Part shown: positions 54,231 to 64,000 of the stretch, piece after piece
How positions within the stretch are numbered: the first letter of the stretch is position 1
Layout of the letters: every line of letters begins with the position of its first letter
Assembly (NCBI RefSeq): GCF_001714725.1
Contig: NZ_CP016447.1
Span: forward strand, 4,510,860-4,574,859
DNA length: 64,000 bases
Direction of reading: 5' to 3'
Origin: Acidovorax sp. RAC01
GTDB taxonomy: Bacteria > Pseudomonadota > Gammaproteobacteria > Burkholderiales > Burkholderiaceae_C
Notes under the pieces: model-generated
What the model was told of the DNA's origin: nothing
The model's input: only the letters and a program-made list of their open reading frames with translations
Databases searched by the model: none
Translations under genes and position numbers: made by a program

Positions 54231-55991
54231 CTATGGCACCAGCGGCAGCCAGCGATCGCCCGGGATGGAGGGCGACAGCACCTGCGGTTGCGCCAGAGTG
54301 CGTTTGCCGCGCGTTGCCTGCGGCAAGGCAGGCGTTGTGCCCCGCGCGACGGCCGTGGCTGCGCGGGCCACCGGCGGCCGTGACAGCGCCGGGTGCCCGA
54401 GCGCCAGGGCCTGCCCGACACTCCCCGGCTCGGTCATGTCCGCATCTGCCGAAAGGCGAAACTGCTCCACCGTGGCCAGCAGGCTTCGGGCCTGCTGCTT
54501 GAGCCCGCTGGAGGTGCCGGAGTTCTCGTCCACCAGCGCCGCGTTCTGCTGGGTGGCCGCGTCCAGATGCCGCACTGCCTCCCCGATCTGCGCGATGCCG
54601 CGGGCCTGCTCCTGACCGGCATCCCTGATGGCGGTGATGAGCGAGGCCACCTGCTGAACGTGGTGCACCGTGTTGGCCACCCGCTCGCCGGCCTGGCCCA
54701 CCAGCATGGCGCCGCGCTCCACGCCCAGAACGCTGGCCGAGATCAGTCCGCGGATCTCCCGCGCCGCCGTGCCGCTGCGTTGTGAAAGCCCGCGCACCTC
54801 GTTTGCCACCACGGCGAATCCGCGCCCCTGGTCCCCGGCGCGCGCCGCCTCCACCGCCGCATTGAGGGCGAGCAGGTTGGTCTGGAAGGCGATGTCATCG
54901 ATCACCTTGATGATGTCGGTGACCTTTTGCGATTGCGACCGGATGTCCTGCATGGTGGTGATGACCTCGTGCATCGCGCTGCCGCCATCGCTCGCAACAC
55001 GGCTGGCCTGCTCTGCAAGGTCTGCGGCACGCAGGGCGTTGTCGGTGTTGTGCTGCACCGTGACGGCCAGCTGCTCCATCGAGGCCGCAGTTTCCTGCAG
55101 GCTGGACGCCTGCACCTCGGTGCGGCGCGCAAGCTCCTGCGTGCTGCCTGCCATGGCCGACGCTTCATGCGCCACTGTTTCGGTGCTGGTGCGCACCTGC
55201 GCTATCACGCGCACCAGCTGCTGGTTCATGTCGCGCAGCGCGCCAAGCAGCTCGGCGGTCTCGTCGCTGCCCTGCACATGGATGCGTGCACTGAGGTCGC
55301 CGCGGGCCACGTTACGCGCCAGCGTGACCGCGCGCTGCAGGGGCACCGAGATCGACCGCGTGATGATCCAGGCCATGGCGGCCCCGGCCAGCAGCGCAGC
55401 GCCCGCTGCAGCCAGCGTCCACCACAGGATGCTCTGGCTCAACGCTTGCGCTGCCGCAAACTCGGCTGCAGCCATGTCCACCTGAAAAGACGTCAGCTGG
55501 TCGATGGCCGCGTGCACGCGGGGTGCGACGGGCCGGATGCGGGTGAGGTACAGCTCCGATCCGTCGTCGTACTTGCCCCCTACCAGCGCAGCCGACGCAG
55601 GAACCAGCCCGTCGGCCAGGTAGGCCGCATTTTCATCGGCAAAAGCCTTCGCCAGCGCCTGCTCCCGGCCGCTCAGCGCTCGGGACATGTAGGTCTCCCA
55701 AAGCTGGCGGATGCGCTCGACGTTGGTGGTCAGCGCCGCATGGCTGGCCTGCAGGTTCGCGGTGCCCGGGTCCATGAGCATGTCCATCACCAGTGCGCGG
55801 TTTCGCTGGGTGAGTTCGCCCAGCTCGGCAAGCACGCCCATGGGCACGGTGCGGTCGCTGTACAGCGCCTGACTGCGCTCGGCCAGCCGTGTAGCGCCTG
55901 AGATGGCCCCCGCAGCCAGCGCCGAAATGAGCAGCAAAAGCAGTGCAAACGCCAGCGCGAGACGGGTACCGATTTTCAGTTTCTGGAGCAT
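54231..55991 (-). CDS. Methyl-accepting chemotaxis protein
   Basis: Chemoreceptor of 586 residues. It has a first membrane segment ([19 protein letters not shown]), a four-helix-bundle periplasmic sensor, a second segment ([21 protein letters not shown]), HAMP, and the signalling tip around [19 protein letters not shown] with [17 protein letters not shown]. Methylation helices flank the tip. The C-terminal extension is Ala/Thr/Pro rich and has no NWETF-like CheR-binding end. It is divergent from an orphan PstS-like gene; the ligand is unknown. Confidence 0.9.
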   Translation of the reverse strand: MLQKLKIGTRLALAFALLLLLISALAAGAISGATRLAERSQALYSDRTVPMGVLAELGELTQRNRALVMDMLMDPGTANLQASHAALTTNVERIRQLWETYMSRALSGREQALAKAFADENAAYLADGLVPASAALVGGKYDDGSELYLTRIRPVAPRVHAAIDQLTSFQVDMAAAEFAAAQALSQSILWWTLAAAGAALLAGAAMAWIITRSISVPLQRAVTLARNVARGDLSARIHVQGSDETAELLGALRDMNQQLVRVIAQVRTSTETVAHEASAMAGSTQELARRTEVQASSLQETAASMEQLAVTVQHNTDNALRAADLAEQASRVASDGGSAMHEVITTMQDIRSQSQKVTDIIKVIDDIAFQTNLLALNAAVEAARAGDQGRGFAVVANEVRGLSQRSGTAAREIRGLISASVLGVERGAMLVGQAGERVANTVHHVQQVASLITAIRDAGQEQARGIAQIGEAVRHLDAATQQNAALVDENSGTSSGLKQQARSLLATVEQFRLSADADMTEPGSVGQALALGHPALSRPPVARAATAVARGTTPALPQATRGKRTLAQPQVLSPSIPGDRWLPLVP

Positions 55992-56252
55992 GTGACGGTC
56001 TTTGTGGGATTTTTGCCAAATGCCGACACGGTATTCGGATGGAATACAGCCGGCGGCTTGCACCACGCTATTTGTTTCTGGTGACAACGCTGTGACGCAG
56101 GCCAATGACCTTGGGATGCGAAGGCCCTGTGCCCAGCGCCGTGACCCGCTTGATAAAGTGCCCGCAGGTGGGAATTGCAGGCCGGGTGCCTGTCGCACAA
56201 AGCCACACCCATCGATAAAAATCAACAGGCCATTATCCAAAAGACCGATCGA

Positions 56253-57323
56253 ATGAATATCCTCCGCTGCCTTCTCTGGGTTCCCTTGGTGTTTTTGCAT
56301 ATTGCAGCTGCGCACGCCGAAACAGCCACAGGCGCAGGCTCATCCGCAGCCGCACCGATTTATCGCAGCTGGGCCAAGGCTTACTCGCAGGCCATGGGGC
56401 ATGCAGTGGAATATGAATCCATCGGCTCCAGCGCAGGCATGAAAAAAATCCAGCAGCAGGCCGTGGGCTTTGGCGCCACAGACGTCTACCCGTCCGACAA
56501 GGATCTGGCAGAGCACGGGCTGCTTGCCCTGCCGGTGGCCATTACCGGCATTGCGCCCGTGGTGAACCTGCCCCGAATGCAGGGCGCCTCCCTGCGCCTG
56601 ACGGGCGATGTGCTGAGCCGCATCTTCATGGGCGAAATTACCCGCTGGAATGCAGCCGAAATCGGTGCGCTCAATACCGACATCACGCTGCCCGACCTGC
56701 CCATCAAGGTCGTGGTGCGGGCAGATGGCTCGGGAACCACCTATAACTTTGCAGATTATCTCGGCAAGGTCAATGCCAAATGGAAAGCTGCCTATGGCAT
56801 CAAGAACAGCATTGCATGGCCTGCAGGTTTTCTGGCTTTCAAAGGCAGCGAAGGCGTGGCCAAAGGTGTGCGCGACACCGTGGGCGCCATCGGTTATGTG
56901 GATTATGGGTATGTGGCAGAGTACGGCCTTTCACCGGTTCAGATGAAAAATGCCGACGGTGTCTATATCAGGCCATCGATGGATGCATTCCGCTCTGCGC
57001 TGTCCAACAGCGAATGGGCCGCATCGGGCAGTTTCAATACCACCTTGACGCAGCGGCCCGGTAAATCGTCCTGGCCGATAACCATGGGCACATTCGTCGT
57101 GTTTCCCAAGGTGGCGCGCAACCCGGAGCAGACGGCATCTGCACTGCGGTTCGTGATCTGGTCGTTCCTGAACGGCGACAGCCTGGTGCAGGAAAACAAC
57201 TTCGTGCGGCTGCCCGACCGCGTGCAGGCGTCGGCCTTCAGGCAGATCACCGCGGTGCGCGACCCGCAGGGAAGAGCGCTGGGAATGGGCCTGTTGTCGT
57301 CCATCCACCCGCCGAGCCCCTGA
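56253..57323 (+). CDS. PstS-like phosphate-binding periplasmic protein, without PstCAB
   Basis: Exported protein of 356 residues. Signal [20 protein letters not shown] is followed by [64 protein letters not shown] and [11 protein letters not shown], the PstS phosphate-binding pattern with the conserved Ser, Asp and Arg contacts. The pstC, pstA, pstB and phoU genes are not in the window. It is divergent from a chemoreceptor gene (261-bp gap), so it might feed ligand information to chemotaxis as well as scavenge phosphate. Confidence 0.83.
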   Translation: MNILRCLLWVPLVFLHIAAAHAETATGAGSSAAAPIYRSWAKAYSQAMGHAVEYESIGSSAGMKKIQQQAVGFGATDVYPSDKDLAEHGLLALPVAITGIAPVVNLPRMQGASLRLTGDVLSRIFMGEITRWNAAEIGALNTDITLPDLPIKVVVRADGSGTTYNFADYLGKVNAKWKAAYGIKNSIAWPAGFLAFKGSEGVAKGVRDTVGAIGYVDYGYVAEYGLSPVQMKNADGVYIRPSMDAFRSALSNSEWAASGSFNTTLTQRPGKSSWPITMGTFVVFPKVARNPEQTASALRFVIWSFLNGDSLVQENNFVRLPDRVQASAFRQITAVRDPQGRALGMGLLSSIHPPSP

Positions 57324-57362
57324 AAACGTCACGGGCGCAGCTGTACAGCCGGAGGCGGCAAA

Positions 57363-58070
57363 ATGCATTGCATGACCGCCCCACCCTCCCCCAGCGGCCG
57401 AACGCCGCACCAGCCGCACAGGCCCGCCCCCGTGAACGAGCGGGGCGAGGTGCACCCGACACCGCACAAGGACGAGATCGCCCTGCTGGAGCCCTTTGAA
57501 CGACTGGGGCTGGACCGCATCACCCTCGTGACGACCGCAGCCCAGGCCGACCATGCCTGCGCCGCCATGGCGGACGCCCCTGCGTGGGGGTTCGACACCG
57601 AGTCCAAACCCACCTTCGTTCGCGATGAGGTCTCTGACGGCCCGCACATCGTGCAGCTGGCCACGCTGGAGCGTGCCTGGGTGTTCCAGCTGCACGAACC
57701 GGGTTGCCGCGCCCGGGTAGCCGAGCTGCTGGCGCTGCGCGGGGTGACCAAGGCGGGCTTTGGTCTGGGCGACGACACCAGGCGCATCCAGCGCAAGCTG
57801 GGCGTGCAGCCCGCCGACGTGCTGGAGCTCAACGCCGTGTTCCGCCAGCAGGGCTACCGCAAGGACATGGGCGTCAAGGGCGCCGTGGCGGTGCTGTTCA
57901 ACCGGCGCTTCATCAAATCCAAGAAGGCAGCCACCTCCAACTGGGCCAATGCCCGGCTGAGCGAGGCACAACTGGTCTACGCGGCCAATGATGCGTGGGC
58001 CGCGCTGAGGGTGTTCCAGGCGCTGGGTCTGCCCGGAACGGGAGCGCTCGAAACGCTATCAAATAGATAG
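57363..58070 (+). CDS. 3'-5' exonuclease of the DEDDy (RNase D-like) family
   Basis: A 235-residue single-domain exonuclease. The DEDDy residues are visible: FDTES (D and E), GLGDDTRRI (third D) and YAANDAW (Tyr and fourth D). It lacks the HRDC domain of RNase D, so its RNA or DNA target is unclear. GGAGG lies seven bases before ATG 57363, which decides the start over ATG 57372. The C-terminal residues and stop codon come from repeat copy 9. Confidence 0.85.
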   Translation: MHCMTAPPSPSGRTPHQPHRPAPVNERGEVHPTPHKDEIALLEPFERLGLDRITLVTTAAQADHACAAMADAPAWGFDTESKPTFVRDEVSDGPHIVQLATLERAWVFQLHEPGCRARVAELLALRGVTKAGFGLGDDTRRIQRKLGVQPADVLELNAVFRQQGYRKDMGVKGAVAVLFNRRFIKSKKAATSNWANARLSEAQLVYAANDAWAALRVFQALGLPGTGALETLSNR

Positions 58071-58120
58071 CTAAAAAGCGCCTATTTTCAAGCCATAGAG
58101 GCCAATTTGATCTGAATTTT
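58054..58120 (+). repeat. Dispersed palindromic repeat, copy 9
   Basis: GCTATCAAATAGATAGCT opens the element, followed by GCGCC, TTCAAGCCATAGAGGCCA and a TGAATTTT end. It provides the last codons and the stop of the exonuclease gene and ends near the fadH stop codon. Confidence 0.8.
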
Positions 58121-58132
58121 GCCTGCAGGGCC

Positions 58133-60253
<2,121 letters not shown>

Positions 60254-60285
60254 CTAGAAGGTTTTTCTAGAACTTTATTCTAGAA
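60254..60285. promoter_or_regulatory. Candidate TetR operator with repeated TTCTAGAA half-sites
   Basis: CTAGAA (60254-60259), TTCTAGAA (60265-60272) and TTCTAGAA (60278-60285) lie in the 56-bp gap between fadH and the TetR gene. Each TTCTAGAA is itself a palindrome and the two are spaced 13 bp apart, a plausible site for one or two TetR dimers. Confidence 0.6.
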
Positions 60286-60294
60286 TCCCGCCGT

Positions 60295-60927
60295 ATGGCA
60301 AGCCGCAATTCCCCGCCCCCCACCGCATCCACTGCCGAAGCACCCACAGACCGCCGCCAGGACATCCTGAACGCCGCCCTGGCCTGCGCGGCCGAAGGCG
60401 GCGTGGACGCGGTCACCATCGACGGTGTGCGCGCGCGCTGCGGGGCCAGCGTGGGCAGCATTTACCACCACTTTGGCAACCGCGATGGCATCGTGGCCGC
60501 GCTGTTCTTCGACATCTTTCACGACCAGTCGCGCTGCGTGCAGGCGCAGCTCGATGCCGCCCAGGGCGTGGAGGCGGGCGTGCACGCGCTGGTCACGGGC
60601 TATCTGGACTGGGTGGTGGCGCAGCCCGAGCGAGCGCGTTTTCTGTTTCAGGCGCGCGGCGCCGTGGCGGCGGGCCCGCGCACGCCCGACCTGGCCGAGG
60701 CCGCACGGGGCCGCAACCAGGCGCTGGTGGCCTGGTTCGAGCCCCACCGCCGGTCTGGCACGCTGCGCGACCTGCCTTGCGAGTTGATGCCGTCGCTGGT
60801 GATGGGGCCGGTGCAGAGCTATTGCAGGGCCTGGCTGTCAGATCGCTCCGGTAAGGGCGGCCTGCCCTCGCCCACTACCTACCGCGCAGAGCTGGCGGCA
60901 GCCGCGTGGCGCGCGGTGAGGGTTTAG
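60295..60927 (+). CDS. TetR-family transcriptional regulator
   Basis: A 210-residue repressor with the TetR helix-turn-helix (RRQDILNAALACAAEGGVDAV, TIDGVRARCGASVGSIYHHF, NRDGIVAALFFDIF) and a C-terminal ligand domain. Divergent placement next to fadH with shared palindromes suggests control of fatty-acid oxidation, probably relieved by an acyl-CoA, as for PsrA/FadR-type TetR proteins. Confidence 0.88.
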   Translation: MASRNSPPPTASTAEAPTDRRQDILNAALACAAEGGVDAVTIDGVRARCGASVGSIYHHFGNRDGIVAALFFDIFHDQSRCVQAQLDAAQGVEAGVHALVTGYLDWVVAQPERARFLFQARGAVAAGPRTPDLAEAARGRNQALVAWFEPHRRSGTLRDLPCELMPSLVMGPVQSYCRAWLSDRSGKGGLPSPTTYRAELAAAAWRAVRV

Positions 60928-60967
60928 GGCTTAGCGTCCACCGTTTTCGCCACTCGACGCCCAAAGA

Positions 60968-61050
60968 CCGTTCACGCTGAGCCTGTCGAAGCGCCGTGCA
61001 AGGCTTCGACAGGCCTGTCCTGAGCCCATCGAAGGGCTCAGCCCGAACGG
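60968..61050. repeat. Long imperfect inverted repeat (GCTGAGCCTGTCGAAGC / GCTTCGACAGG type)
   Basis: CCGTTCACGCTGAGCCTGTC, GAAGC, a 10-nt loop, GCTTCGACAGG, then a second CCCATCGAAGGGCTCAGCCCGAACGG in outline. The ends CCGTTC and GAACGG pair. It lies between the TetR gene and slyX, outside coding sequence, and a partial copy is at 19591-19616. I recall similar elements scattered in many proteobacterial genomes. Confidence 0.75.
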
Positions 61051-61081
61051 TTTGCTTTGGAGCTGAAGTCGGGCCGAATCG

Positions 61082-61309
61082 TCAGTAATGCGGCGGCAGC
61101 TCGTCGCGCAGGTTGCGCGGGCCGTTGGAGCCGCCTTCGGGCGCCTGCTGGCGCAGCTGGATGACCTCTTGCGTCAACCGGTCAATCAGTTGCTGCTGCT
61201 GGTAGATGGTCATGTTCAGCTGGTCCAGCAGGTCTTCGGTAAAGCTGGCCTTGATCTCCAGGCTTTCCAGGCGCTGCAGAACGTTGGCGAGATCGTGGGT
61301 GTCAGACAT
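61082..61309 (-). CDS. slyX: SlyX family protein
   Basis: A 75-residue predicted coiled-coil protein: LANVLQRLESLEIKASFTED, LLDQLNMTIYQQQQ and LTQEVIQLRQQ, ending PPHY, as in SlyX proteins. Its function is unknown. The aminotransferase gene ends 7 bp upstream on the same strand, so the two are cotranscribed. Confidence 0.88.
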   Translation of the reverse strand: MSDTHDLANVLQRLESLEIKASFTEDLLDQLNMTIYQQQQLIDRLTQEVIQLRQQAPEGGSNGPRNLRDELPPHY

Positions 61310-61316
61310 GGATGCG

Positions 61317-62507
61317 TCAGATCGCCTGCGCCAGCCGCGCCACGCCTTCGCGGATCTTGTCCACATCGGCGGTGGCAAACGACAGGCGGAAGGTGGCGTG
61401 GTCGGGGTTGGCGCAGAAGAACGGCGTGCCGGGCACAAAGGCCACGCCCTTTTCAATCGCGCGCTTGGCCAGCACGTTGCCGTCGACCACCTTGCCGCCC
61501 GCACCGGTGAGCCGCGCCCACACAAACAGGCCGCCCTGGGGCTGCACAAATTCGATGGCGTCGCCCAGCTCCTTGCGCAGCGCGTCGCCCATGGCCTGGG
61601 CGCGCTCGGCGTACACCTTGCGCACGTTGGCCAGCGTGGCGGGCATGCGCCCGGCCTTGAGGTACTGCGCGGCCGTGGCCTGCGCAAAGGTGCTGGTGTG
61701 TGCATCGCTGAACTGCTTGCACATGGTGGCTTTGCCCAGCAGCTCGGCCGGGGCAATCATCCAGCCCACACGCAGGCCGGGCGACAGCACCTTGCTCAAG
61801 CTGCCGCAGTGCACCAGCAGATCGCGGCTGCCGGGCACGGTGGCCGACAGGTTGAGCAGGCTGGGCGGCGGGGCATCGCCAAAATACAGATCACCGTAGG
61901 GGTCGTCCTCGACGATCAGGGTGTTGTGCTTCACGGCCATCTCCAGCACGGCCTTGCGGCGCTCCAGGCTCAGCATGGCACCGCTGGGGTTGCCGAAGGT
62001 GGGGATCAGGTACACGAATTTTGGCTTGTGTTCGGCAATGAGCTTTTCCAGCTCGTCGGTCTTCACGCCATTGCCATCGATGGGCGCGCTGATGAGTTCG
62101 GCGCCGTACAGGCGAAAGCACTGGATGGTGGCCAAAAAGGTGGGGCCTTCCACGATCACCTTGTCGCCGGGGCTGATGAGGGTCTTGCCCAAAAGGTCCA
62201 GCGCCTGCTGGCTGCCGGTGGTGACGATCAGGTTGTCGGCCGCCACATCGCTGGCGCCCTTGCTGGCCATGAAGGCGGCCAGTTGCTCGCGCAGCGGGTT
62301 GTAGCCCTCGGTGGCGCCGTATTGGAGCGCAGCACCGGGTTCTTCGGCCAGCGCGGCATTGCTGGCGGCCCGGATGCCTTCCACGTCGAACATGGCGCTA
62401 TCGGGAAAGCCGCCCGCAAAGCTGATGATGCCGGGCTTGCCCAGCAGCTTGAACAGTTCGCGGATGGCAGAGGTTTCTACGTTGTTGAGGCGATCGGCAA
62501 ATTGCAT
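61317..62507 (-). CDS. PLP-dependent aminotransferase (class I/II, 2-aminoadipate aminotransferase-like)
   Basis: A 396-residue aminotransferase of fold type I. Key segments are ISFAGGFPDSAMFD, YGATEGYNPLREQLA, TTGSQQALDLLGK, IPTFGNPSGAMLS, EDDPYGDLYF and the PLP lysine in CGSLSKVLSPGLRVGW. These resemble LysN/2-aminoadipate and related broad-specificity aminotransferases of the MocR-like clade but without a DNA-binding domain. The exact amino donor is unknown. It is followed by slyX. Confidence 0.87.
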   Translation of the reverse strand: MQFADRLNNVETSAIRELFKLLGKPGIISFAGGFPDSAMFDVEGIRAASNAALAEEPGAALQYGATEGYNPLREQLAAFMASKGASDVAADNLIVTTGSQQALDLLGKTLISPGDKVIVEGPTFLATIQCFRLYGAELISAPIDGNGVKTDELEKLIAEHKPKFVYLIPTFGNPSGAMLSLERRKAVLEMAVKHNTLIVEDDPYGDLYFGDAPPPSLLNLSATVPGSRDLLVHCGSLSKVLSPGLRVGWMIAPAELLGKATMCKQFSDAHTSTFAQATAAQYLKAGRMPATLANVRKVYAERAQAMGDALRKELGDAIEFVQPQGGLFVWARLTGAGGKVVDGNVLAKRAIEKGVAFVPGTPFFCANPDHATFRLSFATADVDKIREGVARLAQAI

Positions 62508-62630
62508 GGCGCGGGCAGTGTGGAAGGGTTGGACGAATCCGGCATTGTCGCCAATTGGCGAGCAGTTTTCCTGCGGCTTACACTGCGCACGCCTGCGCCC
62601 CGGCGCCCCTATCGTCACAACGCCCGCACC

Positions 62631-63110
62631 ATGACACCCACGATCCGCAACCTGCCCCGCATGCGCCTGGCATTCATGCGCCACACCGGCGCCTACGGCC
62701 ACCCGGGCCTGACAGACCTGTGGGAGCGCTTTGGTGCATGGTGCGCCGCCAACCGGCTGAGCGAGCCCCGCCCGCGCTACTACGGGTTCAGCCACGACAA
62801 CCCGGCCTGCACACCCGCCGCGCAGTGCCGGTACGACGCCTGCGTGCAGATCGGCGTGGGCCTGCGCACGGGGCCCGATGTGCAGGTGATGGACTTTGAG
62901 GGCGGCGACTACGCCTGCGTGCGCTTTGCCGGCACCGGGCCTGACATGCCCGGCGCCTGGGCCGCGCTGGCCATCCCGGCGCAGCTTCCCGCAGGCTGGC
63001 AGCACGACGCCCGCGCCGCACTGGAGATCTACGACGAGGACTTTGCCGTGGACCCGGACACGGGCCGCTTTGCCTGCTGGCTGTACATGCCGGTGCAGCG
63101 CGCGGCCTGA
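62631..63110 (+). CDS. GyrI-like small-molecule-binding domain protein
   Basis: A 159-residue single-domain protein of the GyrI-like/AraC effector-binding type: LAFMRHTGAYG near the start, WERFGAWCAANRL, YYGFSHDNPACTPAAQCRYD, VQVMDFEGGDYACVRFAGTG and EIYDEDFAVDPDTGRF. Family members bind hydrophobic cations or inhibit DNA gyrase, but the function here is unknown. It is divergent from the aminotransferase and 44 bp before nth. Confidence 0.78.
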   Translation: MTPTIRNLPRMRLAFMRHTGAYGHPGLTDLWERFGAWCAANRLSEPRPRYYGFSHDNPACTPAAQCRYDACVQIGVGLRTGPDVQVMDFEGGDYACVRFAGTGPDMPGAWAALAIPAQLPAGWQHDARAALEIYDEDFAVDPDTGRFACWLYMPVQRAA

Positions 63111-63154
63111 AGCCGGCCAACCCATCTGCCTATCCACCCCACCGCACACCCGCC

Positions 63155-63796
63155 ATGAAGACCGCCCACATCGAACCCTTCTTCGCCACGCTCAAGGCGG
63201 CCAACCCGATGCCCAACACCGAGCTGGAATACACCACCGTGTTCGAGCTGCTGGCCGCCGTGCTGCTGTCGGCACAGGCCACCGATGTGGGCGTGAACAA
63301 GGCCACGCGTCGGCTGTTTCCGGTGGCGGGCACGCCGCAGGCCATCCTGGATCTGGGGCTGGAGGGCCTGGAGGGCTATATCAAGACCATCGGCCTGTAC
63401 AAAAGCAAGGCCCGGCACCTGCTGGAAACCTGCCGCATCCTGGTGGAGCAGCACGGCGGCGTGGTGCCTCGCACGCGCGAAGCCCTGGAGGCCCTGCCCG
63501 GCGTGGGCCGCAAGACAGCGAACGTGGTGCTCAACGTGGCCTTCGGCCAGCCCACGATGGCGGTCGACACCCACATCTTTCGTGTGAGCAACCGCACGGG
63601 CCTGGCGCCCGGCAAGAACCCGCTGGCCGTGGAGCTGCAGCTGATGAAGCGGGTGCCAAAGGCCTATGCGGTGGATTCGCACCACTGGCTCATCCTGCAC
63701 GGCCGCTACGTGTGCCAGGCACGCAAACCCCGCTGCTGGGAATGCGCGGTGGTGCCCTACTGCGACTACCGGCCAAAAACGCTCACACCCGGCTGA
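63155..63796 (+). CDS. nth: Endonuclease III (DNA glycosylase/AP lyase)
   Basis: Removes oxidised pyrimidines from DNA; 213 residues. The helix-hairpin-helix LPGVGRKTANVVL carries the catalytic lysine, VDTHIFRVSNR has the catalytic aspartate, and the C-terminal 4Fe-4S cluster is CQARKPRCWECAVVPYC (C-x6-C-x2-C-x5-C). It is a standard full-length enzyme, followed by repeat copy 10. Confidence 0.96.
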   Translation: MKTAHIEPFFATLKAANPMPNTELEYTTVFELLAAVLLSAQATDVGVNKATRRLFPVAGTPQAILDLGLEGLEGYIKTIGLYKSKARHLLETCRILVEQHGGVVPRTREALEALPGVGRKTANVVLNVAFGQPTMAVDTHIFRVSNRTGLAPGKNPLAVELQLMKRVPKAYAVDSHHWLILHGRYVCQARKPRCWECAVVPYCDYRPKTLTPG

Positions 63797-63814
63797 TGCC
63801 CGCCGAGCGAAGGT

Positions 63815-63884
63815 CAATTGCTATAAATAATATAGCTACAGGGCGTTGCTGCACCTGCGCCAGCGGCCTAAAACGCCTGAAAAC
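63815..63884 (+). repeat. Dispersed palindromic repeat, copy 10
   Basis: AATTGCTATAAATAATATAGC opens the element, then GGGCGTTGCTGCACCTGCGC, CAGCGGCCTAAAACGCCTGAAAA in outline. It lies about 18 bp after the nth stop codon. Confidence 0.72.
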
Positions 63885-64000
63885 CCCGTGAGCAGGCCCA
63901 CGGCTGCGCCCCCGCAATGCCAGCCTGGCCACCTGGCCGCCGGTAGCGCGCGGCAGCCGCGGCCTTACCCGCACACAGGGGCTGCTGCGCCGCCAGCCTG
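63885..64000. other. End of window, no gene recognised
   Basis: A GC-rich tail of about 115 bp after nth and the repeat. A minus-strand frame is open to the right edge and could be the end of a gene starting outside, but its short translation shows no family motif. Confidence 0.3.

Noticed and set aside
63783..63974. A 63-codon minus-strand open frame after nth
   Set aside because: It covers the palindromic repeat and lacks a ribosome binding site or family motif.

Overview
The window reads as one contiguous piece of chromosome from a high-GC betaproteobacterium of the order Burkholderiales, most likely family Comamonadaceae (Acidovorax-like). This rests on protein family content and gene neighbourhoods (pgsA-uvrC, hupB-tRNA-Val-ppiD, ispF-ispD beside mfd and an OmpR/EnvZ pair, earP-efp, many Bug-type solute receptors, PhaR and 3-hydroxybutyrate dehydrogenase). 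It also rests on a short AT-rich palindromic repeat of a kind I associate with Comamonadaceae genomes. No rRNA, prophage, insertion sequence, plasmid or CRISPR signature was seen. Almost all the DNA is coding; most genes have recognisable family signatures.

Layout. 1-5.4 kb: the N-terminal part of EttA, a DEAD-box helicase with a Gly-rich tail that overlaps an out-of-frame Rossmann oxidoreductase gene, and a lipoprotein zinc carboxypeptidase. 5.9-11 kb: a Kef/YbaL antiporter, tRNA-Arg, tRNA-His, PpiD, tRNA-Val and HU. 11-15 kb: a tartrate/malate-type dehydrogenase, PgsA and UvrC. 15-20.7 kb: an acid-CoA catabolic operon (CoA-transferase, HMG-CoA-lyase-type lyase, two Bug receptors) with a divergent LysR regulator. 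20.7-22.6 kb: EarP and its substrate EF-P. 22.7-30.7 kb: RimO, PhaR, a 48-residue membrane protein, tRNA-Val, RelA, a hydrolase, 3-hydroxybutyrate dehydrogenase and a SIMPL protein. 30.9-39 kb: an OmpR/EnvZ-type pair, IspF, IspD, Mfd and small membrane proteins. 39.4-45 kb: SerB, a thioredoxin-like protein, a two-subunit molybdenum hydroxylase and an AraC regulator. 45-47 kb: a nitric-oxide defence module (NsrR, RIC di-iron repair protein, group III truncated haemoglobin). 47-54 kb: LysR/GNAT/LivM, DUF3820, Sui1, DUF2721, a second DEAD-box helicase, DUF6172 and a PAS-GGDEF diguanylate cyclase. 54-64 kb: a chemoreceptor, an orphan PstS-like protein, a DEDDy exonuclease, FadH with a divergent TetR regulator, SlyX, a PLP aminotransferase, a GyrI-like protein and endonuclease III.

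The most interesting observations concern unusual coding sequence, not a new multi-gene system. (1) An 89-nt dual-coding overlap in which the helicase RGG tail, read in another frame, encodes the GATGLVG nucleotide-binding loop of the next protein. (2) An earP gene carrying both an 11-base cytosine run and an in-frame copy of the dispersed repeat, next to an EF-P whose loop-tip residue is Arg32. (3) Ten clear copies, and one probable copy, of the palindromic repeat, several of which supply stop codons or coding sequence. (4) An IspD whose two conserved basic active-site residues are separated by a roughly 35-residue insertion. I did not find a convincing wholly new system.
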